Shown: positions 18,086 to 25,943 of the stretch, piece after piece | How the letters are laid out: each line of letters opens with the position of its first letter | How positions within the stretch are numbered: position 1 is the first letter of the stretch | Origin: Thalassospira profundimaris WP0211 | GTDB lineage: Bacteria; Pseudomonadota; Alphaproteobacteria; Rhodospirillales; Thalassospiraceae | DNA: 64,000 bases | Assembly (NCBI RefSeq): GCF_000300275.1 | Contig: NZ_AMRN01000001.1 | Location: forward strand, 372,001-436,000 | Direction of reading: 5' to 3' | Position numbers and translations under genes: made by a program | Notes under the pieces: model-generated | What the model saw: only the letters and a program-made list of their open reading frames with translations | The model's database searches: none | What the model was told of the DNA's origin: nothing

Positions 18086-18835
18086 ATGGAAAGTATCGTC
18101 ACGATGGCCAAGGCCGAACAGACCGGCAGCTATAAAGGCAGCGAAAAGCTGCGCCCGGAGGAAATGATCTATCACGAGATGCTCGACGCGATCCTGGATC
18201 GCCGCCTGGAGCCGGGCATGAAGCTCATCGAGGAAGATCTTGCCAAAACCTTCGGGGTCAGCCGTGCGCGCATCCGTGCCACTTTCCTGCAGCTCGCCCA
18301 TGACAAGCTGATCAATCTGGTGCCCAATCGCGGCGCCTTTGTCGCTGAACCGACCATTGACGAAGCCATCGAAGTCTTTTCCGCGCGCCGCATGATCGAG
18401 GATGGCGTTGCGCGCAAGGTCGCCACCAGCATGACCCCCGAACGCGCCGAACAGATCAAGGCGCATCTGGATCGCGAACATGATGCCCATCATCGCGGGG
18501 ATCATCGCGCTGCCATCATTTTGTCGGGTGAATTCCATCTGTTACTGGCACGGCTTAGCGGCAATCTGGTGATCGAGGAATTCCTTGAACGCCTGATCCT
18601 ACGCACATCGCTGATTATTGCCATGTATGAAAGCCCGCAACCGGTCGATTGCTCCCACACGGAACATGACCAGCTGCTCAATGCCCTGCTTAGTGGCGAT
18701 CCCGATGTCGCGGCGGCTGAAATGTCACGCCACCTTGATGCCATCCGCGATCGCCTGCAATTGCAGCGACCAAAACCGGGCAAAACCGATTTTGCCAGCA
18801 TCTTTGGCCGCATTCCGACCTCGGAAGCCAGCTAA
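18086..18835 (+). CDS. GntR family regulator with FCD domain
   Basis: Second FadR-type regulator in the window, 249 residues. The winged HTH (about residues 25-95) includes LAKTFGVSRARIRATFLQLAHDKLINLVPNRGAFV; the FCD helical domain (about 105-235) has metal-ligand-type residues (HLDREHDAHH, EFHLLLARLSGN, HTEHDQLLNALLSGD). Start ATG 18086 or 18104; no strong ribosome site. Divergent from the polyamine-type ABC operon, which it probably controls. Confidence 0.9.
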   Translation: MESIVTMAKAEQTGSYKGSEKLRPEEMIYHEMLDAILDRRLEPGMKLIEEDLAKTFGVSRARIRATFLQLAHDKLINLVPNRGAFVAEPTIDEAIEVFSARRMIEDGVARKVATSMTPERAEQIKAHLDREHDAHHRGDHRAAIILSGEFHLLLARLSGNLVIEEFLERLILRTSLIIAMYESPQPVDCSHTEHDQLLNALLSGDPDVAAAEMSRHLDAIRDRLQLQRPKPGKTDFASIFGRIPTSEAS

Positions 18836-18889
18836 TCCTCCTGACGAGTTCCGGTAACGACCGCCATGCGCTTAGCGCGCATATTCCGT

Positions 18890-19339
18890 TCAAGCATCAC
18901 GCGGAACCCCGCTCGGATCCTCGCTACCGCGGTGATATTTGAACGTGCCCGTTGATGTGCCGATCACATTACCATCCGCGTCATAGGCAGTTGCCTCAGT
19001 AAACACCACCTTGCGTCCGCCGCCCTGCTTGCGGGCAACAACCCGGACCAAACCATCCCTCGCCATCCCCAGGAAATTGGTGGTCAATGACAGGGTCAGG
19101 GATTTGCGCACATTGCCCGGCACAGGACAGAAACACACAGCATAGCCAGACGCCGTATCCATCAGGGTTGTCAGCACGCCGCCATGCAGGATACCAGCCC
19201 GGTTGCAGTGATGGTTTTGCACATCAAGTTCGACCACCGCGTGGTCTTCCGTCCATTCCACCAGGCGATAGCCAAGATGATCCTGCAATCCGCTCCCATG
19301 GGCCTGTTCATAGGCCAGATTATCGTGCGTGCCGGTCAT
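18890..19339 (-). CDS. PaaI-type hotdog thioesterase
   Basis: Small acyl-CoA thioesterase-like protein of 149 residues with the hotdog fold. The family signature HGGVLTTLMDTASGYAV contains the conserved Asp of PaaI/YbgC relatives. The substrate acyl group is unknown. Monocistronic as far as can be seen, with AGGGATGG ahead of the ATG at 19339; it is convergent with the GntR gene to its left. Confidence 0.87.
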   Translation of the reverse strand: MTGTHDNLAYEQAHGSGLQDHLGYRLVEWTEDHAVVELDVQNHHCNRAGILHGGVLTTLMDTASGYAVCFCPVPGNVRKSLTLSLTTNFLGMARDGLVRVVARKQGGGRKVVFTEATAYDADGNVIGTSTGTFKYHRGSEDPSGVPRDA

Positions 19340-19639
19340 GTATAAACCATCCCTGTCGTAAAACTCCCCAAGCTATAGCAGATATCGATAAGTGCCGAAA
19401 ACCGCGATGAGCCGCATACCTCGACCGGCCCCAACGCCACTCTTAACAGAGTTGAAAACCGCATCTCTCAATCAATGTTAGGCGATGCAACATGAAATAA
19501 CGATTTTATTTCAATGTGATAACCACACCGTTCTCCAACCAAGAACGGGATAGCGGTGAAACGAGAATAGTCGTTCGAACCGGCTGTCGATATATCTGTA
19601 GTCACCCCAGACACAAACGGTTCTACAAGGATCAAAGCC
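19340..19639. promoter_or_regulatory. 300-base leader region with an inverted repeat
   Basis: No gene seen between the thioesterase and the 58-residue ORF. It holds an 8-bp inverted repeat, TGAAATAA-N5-TTATTTCA (19493-19500 and 19506-19513), AT-rich and placed about 130 bases before the small gene, which may be an operator or promoter element. Confidence 0.45.
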
Positions 19640-19816
19640 ATGACGACGATTGCTTACAAAGACACCACCAGCATCGAACGCGAAGTCCGTATCGGTTGGT
19701 TCACCAGCTTTGTTCGTGCCCTTCAGGTTGCCGTGATCATGAAAGCATCCCAGGCCAAAAACCACGCAGAACTGACTGCGGACTGGAACAAGGCATGGCG
19801 TCAGGTTGAAGGTTAA
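19640..19816 (+). CDS. Small protein of 58 residues, function unknown
   Basis: Begins MTTIAYKDTTSIERE and ends NKAWRQVEG. CAAGG lies about nine bases before the ATG, the upstream 300 bases are free of genes and carry an inverted repeat, and codon use resembles neighbouring genes. The middle (GWFTSFVRALQVAVIMKASQA) could form one amphipathic or weakly hydrophobic helix; there is no signal peptide and no cysteine. Its size recalls small DUF1127-like proteins, but the Arg-rich DUF1127 signature is absent, so I do not assign it. Confidence 0.6.
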   Translation: MTTIAYKDTTSIEREVRIGWFTSFVRALQVAVIMKASQAKNHAELTADWNKAWRQVEG

Positions 19817-19919
19817 GGCACCTGCCTTCCCCTATCGTTTGAGGATGGTGCGACGGTCCTTAAATCATCGCACCCTCAAACTTCTTGACGCTTCGGGTTG
19901 AACCACCGACAACGGTTCC

Positions 19920-20852
19920 ATGCAAAAGTTTGATATCGTGACCATCCGGCTTTTTGTCGCCATCGTGCGCGCCGGAAGTATCAATGAAGCTGCCCGGCGC
20001 GAACATATCGCGACTTCGGCAGTTTCGCGCCGCATTGGCGAACTTGAAGCCATGTTGGGCGTCAAACTTTTGCGCCGCCTGCCACGCGGGGTCGAACCGA
20101 CAGAAGAAGGCACGATCTTTGCCCGCTACGGCGAAAAGCTTCTGGGCGATCTGAACCATCTTTCCAACGAATTGCGCGATTTCAACGCCGGTGAAAAGGG
20201 CAAGATCTATCTTGCCGCAGTCACTTCGGCGATTTTGACCGGCCTACCATCGTTCTTGGCCGATTTTGAACGCGATTTTCCGCACATCACGGTCGATGTC
20301 CGTGAACTGACGTCACGCGAAAGTGCCGAGGCCGTCCGTGAAGGCCGCGCTGATCTGGCAATTCTTGCCGATAACAGCCCGCTTGGCGATCTGTCCCATG
20401 ATGTGTTCTGTGATGATCCGATCTGGCTCGTGACCCCCAAGGGGCATCCACTGATCCCCAATTCCGATAATCCAAAACCGGTGAAATTTTCCGAAGCCGC
20501 CAAATACGACATCATCTCGTTGCATGAAGGCGGCGTGATTGATGATCTGATTTCCGAGGCCGCATCGAAAATCAAACTCGACATGCATCCGCATATCAAG
20601 GTGGTACGATTTGGCTCCTTGCGGCAAATGATTGCGGCGGGTCTTGGGATTGGTTTCCTGCGCAAAAGCTCGGTCGCGGGCTATATCGGGCATATGAACA
20701 TCGCTGGCGCGCCGATTGCCGATGACTGGGCCAAACGCCAATTGTTGATCGCCCACGAAGGCAACGCCAATCTGACCAGTGCCGCACGCCTGTTTCGTGA
20801 TTATCTTCTGCGCAAATCGGCGGAAACACAGTTCAAACCGGTTTTGGGCTGA
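19920..20852 (+). CDS. LysR family transcriptional regulator
   Basis: 310 residues. The winged HTH is at residues 4-65 (FVAIVRAGSINEAARREHIATSAVSRRIGELE), followed by a linker helix and a two-lobed substrate-binding domain from about 90 to 300. It lies about 100 bases after the 58-residue gene and ends 10 bases from the convergent CbiX-like gene. No divergent partner marks its target; the small gene upstream is the closest candidate. Confidence 0.9.
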   Translation: MQKFDIVTIRLFVAIVRAGSINEAARREHIATSAVSRRIGELEAMLGVKLLRRLPRGVEPTEEGTIFARYGEKLLGDLNHLSNELRDFNAGEKGKIYLAAVTSAILTGLPSFLADFERDFPHITVDVRELTSRESAEAVREGRADLAILADNSPLGDLSHDVFCDDPIWLVTPKGHPLIPNSDNPKPVKFSEAAKYDIISLHEGGVIDDLISEAASKIKLDMHPHIKVVRFGSLRQMIAAGLGIGFLRKSSVAGYIGHMNIAGAPIADDWAKRQLLIAHEGNANLTSAARLFRDYLLRKSAETQFKPVLG

Positions 20853-20861
20853 TCCTGCTAA

Positions 20862-21683
20862 TCAGGCAGAACGCTGTGCGCGTTCCGCCCAAAGGTCCTG
20901 TCCACTCGGCCCCAAGGGCACTGCCATGCCACCGAAACGCGCCACATGACGTTCGGCTTCTGCCAGAACAAGACCCGGCAGTTCAGACCACTGACCGATC
21001 GGTGCCAGCACCTCGACACGTTCATCTGATTTAACATCAAGCAGTTCAGGCAGATCTTCGCGCGCATGCGTTCCGCCACCGGCAAGCATAGGCACAACAA
21101 TCGCCTGCCTGTGGGAAGCGATGTCGCGCCAATCGCCAAGCGATGGCGATCCTTCGATATTGCCAATGCAGATTTCCGCACCAACGCAAATCCGCCCCAG
21201 ACGATCCGCAAGCCGGACAGTTTCGGGAAGCGGATCGGTCAGGGTTTTCAAACCGTGTGGAACAAGAAAGACAGATGTTTCAGCAAGGCTCCAGCCACGA
21301 TTGCGCGCTGATGCGTGCACATGCGCGGCAATCATTTCACAAAAACCCGGAAGGTTGATGGCCGGTGGCAGGATGACAGAATCGCTGAGCCCCGCCTCAT
21401 GCAATTTGGCTGGCAGTTCTTCAAACACCAGATAGCCTTCACTGAAGAATAGCGGGAAAACAATCAGACGATTGGCATCAGCCGTTTGCTTAAGGATTTC
21501 GAGCTGATCACTGACAGAAGGTCGGCTTCGCATATAACCGTGGCTGACGTGACCATTCCAGTCAGGTGCAATTGTCCGCGCAAGATCCCCTGCCGGATCA
21601 CCGCCATTACCGCTGTTGCCATGGGACACCATCATGAGTGTCGGCATTTCGAAATGTGGCATGCATCTCACCATAGTCTGCAT
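20862..21683 (-). CDS. CbiX/SirB-like chelatase family protein
   Basis: 273 residues with two tandem CbiX-like domains. Each starts with a strand and a conserved His: LMMVSHGNSG near residue 20 and VFLVPHGLKT near residue 145; the second domain also has VVPMLAGGGTHAREDLPEL, similar to the C-terminal metal-binding His of sirohydrochlorin chelatases. In the family these histidines bind the metal inserted into a tetrapyrrole. No other tetrapyrrole gene is nearby, so the physiological metal and substrate are open. Starts possible at 21683 or at 21662, which has GGTGAG upstream. Confidence 0.75.
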   Translation of the reverse strand: MQTMVRCMPHFEMPTLMMVSHGNSGNGGDPAGDLARTIAPDWNGHVSHGYMRSRPSVSDQLEILKQTADANRLIVFPLFFSEGYLVFEELPAKLHEAGLSDSVILPPAINLPGFCEMIAAHVHASARNRGWSLAETSVFLVPHGLKTLTDPLPETVRLADRLGRICVGAEICIGNIEGSPSLGDWRDIASHRQAIVVPMLAGGGTHAREDLPELLDVKSDERVEVLAPIGQWSELPGLVLAEAERHVARFGGMAVPLGPSGQDLWAERAQRSA

Positions 21684-21767
21684 TGTCTAAAGCGTAGTTT
21701 GCTATACGCATCATGCAACCATCTGGATCGCCAGGCAGGCAAAAACCCCTGTTTTGGCGCGAAAATT

Positions 21768-22679
21768 TCATTGCACCAGATCCCATCGCGGCTGATCGCC
21801 AAAGCGATCTTGGATGAATTCAACCAGCAACCTGATACGCGCAGCAAGCTGACGACTGGGCGGATACAAAAGATACAGGGACAGAGGACCCGGCGCATAA
21901 TCGCAAAGAACGCTGACCAATCGCCCGGTCTGCAATTCCGGCCCGGCGATAAATGTCGGTAATTCGGCAATGCCCAGCCCGGCAAGGGCCGCATCACGCA
22001 AAACTTCCGCGTTGTTGCAGCAAAACACGCCATTGACCTGTACCGCCACTGGCCCGTCCGGGCCGGTCATTTTCCAGCGTGCTCCGGACGGCAGGTTGCC
22101 GTAATGCAGACAGGGCAACCGCGCCAGATCACGAATATCGGTCGGTTCCCCATGCATTCGAATAAACTCGGGCGAGGCACACAGCACGCGACGCATCGGC
22201 ACGATTTCATGATCGATCAGGGCAAGGGTTTCGGTCGGGCGGCTGATACGCACCGTCATGTCAAAACCGTCTGCCACCGGATCAATAAAGTGATCATCAA
22301 GCGACAGCTCGACCCGGATATCAGGATAGGTCCGGGCAAAATCGACCAATGCCGGCCCCAGATGCAACGTGCCAAAAGACATTGGCGCATTGATCCGGAT
22401 ATCCCCGGAAGGATGATCGCGATGTTCGCGGATGGAGTCTTCTGCGTCCCCCAGATCGGACAGAATGGCTTTCGCCCGCTGATAAAAGGCCTGTCCGCTT
22501 GGTGTGACCGATACTTTTCGCGTTGTCCGGTTCAGCAACTGAACGCCAAGATCGTCTTCAAGTGCCGCCACCGCGCGGTTGACCTGCGAACGTGATTGTC
22601 TGATCGCACGCGCGGCAGAGGCAAAACTTCCTTCTTCCACCACGCGCACGAAACTCTTGAGGCTGGCCAGCTTGTCCAT
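21768..22679 (-). CDS. LysR family regulator divergent from pirin-doxX
   Basis: 303 residues. HTH at residues 2-62 (FVRVVEEGSFASAARAIRQSRSQVNRAVAALE), with the substrate-binding domain beyond about 90. It belongs to the AaeR/DmlR-like branch by its SVTPSGQAFYQRA wording. Divergent from pirin with 141 bases between starts, where a GCAT-AAT-ATGC palindrome sits; a LysR-pirin-DoxX arrangement is common in Proteobacteria, where the regulator typically controls the neighbours. Confidence 0.9.
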   Translation of the reverse strand: MDKLASLKSFVRVVEEGSFASAARAIRQSRSQVNRAVAALEDDLGVQLLNRTTRKVSVTPSGQAFYQRAKAILSDLGDAEDSIREHRDHPSGDIRINAPMSFGTLHLGPALVDFARTYPDIRVELSLDDHFIDPVADGFDMTVRISRPTETLALIDHEIVPMRRVLCASPEFIRMHGEPTDIRDLARLPCLHYGNLPSGARWKMTGPDGPVAVQVNGVFCCNNAEVLRDAALAGLGIAELPTFIAGPELQTGRLVSVLCDYAPGPLSLYLLYPPSRQLAARIRLLVEFIQDRFGDQPRWDLVQ

Positions 22680-22721
22680 GATGCGTCTTCCCGATTATCG
22701 CCCCGGTCGGCTCATATTGTC

Positions 22722-22732
22722 GCATAATATGC
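22722..22732. promoter_or_regulatory. LysR-type binding site candidate before pirin
   Basis: GCATAATATGC is an 11-bp palindrome in the gap between the LysR gene and pirin, flanked by TTGT and ACAA that extend the dyad symmetry. Position and form suit a LysR recognition site; not tested. Confidence 0.4.
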
Positions 22733-22820
22733 AACACAATGGCGATAATTACACGAATTGTCCCCTCAGTTGAAAAGGGTATTCTGTCTTCAACAACAGA
22801 CAACCTCATGGAGGTAGAAG

Positions 22821-23522
22821 ATGCTTATTAAAGTTGATGCAGATACCCGCGGCCGTGCCCAGTTTGGCTGGCTTGATTCCAATCACACATTTTCGTTCGG
22901 GCATTACTATGATCCGAACCGCATGGGTTGGGGTCCGCTTCGCGTTATCAACGAAGACCGGGTCATTCCCGGTGCCGGTTTTGACACCCATGGTCACAAG
23001 GATATGGAAATCATTTCCTATGTTCTTGATGGCGCCCTTGAACACAAGGACAGCATCGGCACCGGATCTGTCATCCGTCCGGGCCGCCTGCAACGCATGA
23101 CGGCCGGGACCGGTATCCGCCATTCGGAATACAACCATTCCAAAACCGATCCGGTGCATTTCCTGCAAATCTGGATCATCCCCGAAGCGGCCGGTTTGGA
23201 ACCGGGTTACGAGGAAAAGGAAATCGCACGCCGCGATACCGGTTCCGGCCTGACCCTGATCGGCAGCCGCGATGGCCGCGAAGACTCGATCACCATTCAT
23301 CAGAATGTCGACCTTTATGTCGCCCATCTCAGTGATGGCGAAAGTGCCCAGCACAAGATCGGCAAAGGCCGCATCGCCTGGGTACAGGTCGCACGCGGCA
23401 GCCTGACGGTAAACGGTGAAACCCTTAATGCTGGTGATGGCGCTGCGATCAAGGATGAAGACGAACTTGTCTTCTCGGACGCGGACAACGCCGAAGCCCT
23501 TGTTTTTGACATGGCGGCCTGA
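22821..23522 (+). CDS. Pirin family protein (bicupin)
   Basis: 233 residues, two cupin domains. The N-terminal cupin carries the pirin metal-site residues (GFDTHGHKDMEIISYVLDG, and ...GIRHSEYNHS); the C-terminal domain is degenerate, as in YhhW-type pirins. Such proteins bind Fe, Zn or Ni; some have quercetinase activity and many respond to oxidative or electrophile stress. ATG 22821 has GGAGGT seven bases upstream. First gene of the pirin-doxX pair. Confidence 0.93.
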   Translation: MLIKVDADTRGRAQFGWLDSNHTFSFGHYYDPNRMGWGPLRVINEDRVIPGAGFDTHGHKDMEIISYVLDGALEHKDSIGTGSVIRPGRLQRMTAGTGIRHSEYNHSKTDPVHFLQIWIIPEAAGLEPGYEEKEIARRDTGSGLTLIGSRDGREDSITIHQNVDLYVAHLSDGESAQHKIGKGRIAWVQVARGSLTVNGETLNAGDGAAIKDEDELVFSDADNAEALVFDMAA

Positions 23523-23561
23523 AGCGCGAAACCCGCGTGCCCCATGGTTAGGAGAACGACC

Positions 23562-24029
23562 ATGACTTCGTATAACGCAAACACCCGTTCGATCATCCCT
23601 GCCCTTGGCAATGTATGGTCAACCCTGCAACCGCTTTCGCCTGTCATTGTCCGTGTGACCACCGGCCTTCTGTTGGTCCCGCACGGTGCCCAGAAACTGT
23701 TTGGTGCCTTTGGTGGTTATGGCCTCGAAGGAACCGCAGGCTGGCTGGAAAGCATCGGCTTTGTTCCGGGCTTCCTGTTTGCCCTTGCCATCGGCCTTCT
23801 AGAATTTGTCGGCGGGCTGTTGCTGACGGTTGGTCTTTTGACCCGTCCGGTGGCAGCAGCAGTTCTTGTCTTTATGGCGATTGCTGTTTCAACCCATCTT
23901 CCAGCTGGCTACTTCTGGAACGAGGGTGGTTTTGAAATGCCGCTGATGTGGGGACTTCTTGCGCTGTCCGTGCTTATTCAGGGCGGGGGAAAGTTCTCTG
24001 TCGATCACAAGATCGGCCGTGAATTCTGA
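23562..24029 (+). CDS. DoxX family membrane protein
   Basis: 155-residue inner-membrane protein with four predicted helices, of the DoxX family (VRVTTGLLLVPHGAQKLFGAFGGYGL is the typical first helix and loop). Relatives are associated with quinone-linked redox and stress responses; the biochemical role is unclear. ATG 23562 is preferred over 23544 because AGGAG lies seven bases before it. It follows pirin by about 40 bases and ends at a strong terminator. Confidence 0.9.
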   Translation: MTSYNANTRSIIPALGNVWSTLQPLSPVIVRVTTGLLLVPHGAQKLFGAFGGYGLEGTAGWLESIGFVPGFLFALAIGLLEFVGGLLLTVGLLTRPVAAAVLVFMAIAVSTHLPAGYFWNEGGFEMPLMWGLLALSVLIQGGGKFSVDHKIGREF

Positions 24030-24057
24030 TCACACCGCCAAATCCGTGCGTGCTTTC

Positions 24058-24090
24058 AACGGGCTGCCTTTATGGCAGCCCGTTTTTCGT
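24058..24090 (+). terminator. Intrinsic terminator after doxX
   Basis: An 11-bp stem (AACGGGCTGCC / GGCAGCCCGTT) with a five-base loop followed by TTTT. It closes the pirin-doxX transcript before the signalling block. Confidence 0.88.
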
Positions 24091-24187
24091 TTGCTCCCCA
24101 AATGGGGATATTGCGCGCACCGGAAAATGGCGAAGATGGTGATCAAGCTACAGATCCAACCATTGCAAAGTGATCCGGAACGAAGCC

Positions 24188-24661
24188 ATGAACATCGCGT
24201 CGCCCAGAAACAGTCAGAATGATATCGAAATCGCCGACGGACTGCGCCGCTGCAAAGGGGATAATGCATACCGCAAGCCGAATGCCGAAAAGCGTTTCCT
24301 ACTGGTCGATGACAGTATCGAAGTACGCTTCTCCGTTCGCCGTGTCCTGCGCAGTGCCGGTGCCACTCACATAGACGTCGCTGAAAACGGCGAAATCGCG
24401 TTGCAGATGCTGGCCCAGGCGGGCCGCAAACAAACGCCTTATGACGTGGTGATTCTTGATTATATGATGCCCGGAATGTCAGGCATCGAATTGCTTTATG
24501 AGATCGAGCGCCGTGAAATCAAGAATGCCGAAGGTACACGCAAAATCATGTTGACCGGTTTCTATGACGCCAAGGTCAATGAAGAAGCCAAATCTGTCGG
24601 CGCGACCTTCGTTCTGAGCAAACCCTGTGATGCCGCCAGCCTGTCTGCAGCAATCGCTTAG
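24188..24661 (+). CDS. Single-domain response regulator
   Basis: 157 residues: a polar N-terminal extension of about 35 residues and one CheY-like receiver domain. Acidic pocket LVDDS (residues 39-43), predicted phospho-acceptor Asp91 (VILDYMMPGMSG), conserved Thr in MLTGF and Lys in LSKPCD. It has no output domain, so it could act by protein contact or pass phosphate on. It precedes the receiver-HDOD gene by 15 bases, and the two are probably co-transcribed. GTG 24170 is a less likely start. Confidence 0.88.
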   Translation: MNIASPRNSQNDIEIADGLRRCKGDNAYRKPNAEKRFLLVDDSIEVRFSVRRVLRSAGATHIDVAENGEIALQMLAQAGRKQTPYDVVILDYMMPGMSGIELLYEIERREIKNAEGTRKIMLTGFYDAKVNEEAKSVGATFVLSKPCDAASLSAAIA

Positions 24662-24676
24662 AGAGCCATACAAGCA

Positions 24677-25912
24677 ATGCCGCATAATGCCTCGATCATA
24701 TTTGTTGATGATGACCTCAACGTTCTCAGAGGTTTACGGCGGCGTATGTTATCAATGCGTCCGAACTGGAAGATGCGCTTTTACGAAGGTGCGGAACAGG
24801 CGTTGATCGGACTGGAAGAACAGCCTGCAGACGTCGTCATTTCCGACATGCGCATGCCGTCCATGGACGGGGCAGAGTTCCTTCGAATCGTTGCAACACG
24901 CTGGCCGCAAACATCGCGCATTCTGTTGTCCGGCTATGCCGATGAAATCGCCATCCAGAATGGTGCTGCCGCGACCCATCATTTTTTGGCCAAACCCTGC
25001 ACCGATAGCGACATCATCCACGCAGCCGAGCGCGGCCTGATCATGAACAGATATCTACGCGACCCTTTTCTGGTTGATTTGCTCTCCATCGTTCCGGGCG
25101 ATCTGATGTGGCCAATAACCTTTCGTCGCCTGCATTCCATACTTCAATTCAGCGGTCCCAGTAGCCATGCCGAACTTACTGATTTCGCAAACGATCACCC
25201 GGCGTTAACGAACCTTGTCCATGAGCTTGCCCTGCGTGAGCAACTCATACCCGCGGACAGTCATCCCGACTTCATCAAGCTTCTTAAAATCTTGGGTATC
25301 GAAACCGTCAAGGCACTGTGCGTGCTGTGGTGCGAACTGGGACAACCCAGCCAGTTTGATGGCGAGCGGATCAGTGTCGACCTTCATCGTCCCCTTGTCC
25401 TGGGTCAGATGGCGGCCGAGATTGCACGACTTCGCAACCTTGAACCGGAATCTGTCGATCAGATCCGTGCCGCTGCTCTTCTGTGTCACATCGGCGATAT
25501 TTTCACTGCCCGCGTTGTACCTGAAAAACATGCAGCCAGCCGCCATCGTGCAGATGTGGATAATTGCGACATCATATCAGCTGAAATCAGTGAAATGGGC
25601 TTTGCTCATCCGGCTGTATCAGCGTGCCTGTGTGCATGCTGGGGTTTTTCCCATCAGATCATTGAAAACATCGCGTTTCATCATCGTCCGGAATCCGCAC
25701 CAACCGACAGGTCGGAAAGCTTGCTGATTGTATATGCAGCACAGCATTTTGCGCGCAAGGCAGGTGTTGATGGTGTGACACGCGCACAAAAATATGACCT
25801 CGCGCGTGGATTTATCACCCGATGCGGTGCTGCGGCTGATTGGCAGGTTTGGGAACGCGCCTGCATTGGCAAGCACGTCCCGCTGGAAGCAACCAAGCCT
25901 CATAATTTCTGA
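24677..25912 (+). CDS. Response regulator with HDOD-like output domain
   Basis: 411 residues. Receiver domain at 5-120 with Asp57 as phospho-acceptor (VVISDMRMPSMDG) and Lys in LAKPCT. The remainder matches a divergent HDOD domain: the central ...IKLLKILGIETVKALCV and AAALLCHIGDIF segments occupy the usual places. HDOD domains are non-catalytic relatives of HD phosphohydrolases used in signalling. Paired with the upstream receiver gene; convergent with the histidine kinase. Confidence 0.82.
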   Translation: MPHNASIIFVDDDLNVLRGLRRRMLSMRPNWKMRFYEGAEQALIGLEEQPADVVISDMRMPSMDGAEFLRIVATRWPQTSRILLSGYADEIAIQNGAAATHHFLAKPCTDSDIIHAAERGLIMNRYLRDPFLVDLLSIVPGDLMWPITFRRLHSILQFSGPSSHAELTDFANDHPALTNLVHELALREQLIPADSHPDFIKLLKILGIETVKALCVLWCELGQPSQFDGERISVDLHRPLVLGQMAAEIARLRNLEPESVDQIRAAALLCHIGDIFTARVVPEKHAASRHRADVDNCDIISAEISEMGFAHPAVSACLCACWGFSHQIIENIAFHHRPESAPTDRSESLLIVYAAQHFARKAGVDGVTRAQKYDLARGFITRCGAAADWQVWERACIGKHVPLEATKPHNF

Positions 25913-25943
25913 AACACGGCCTTCTGATCAAAGACCTGCCTGA

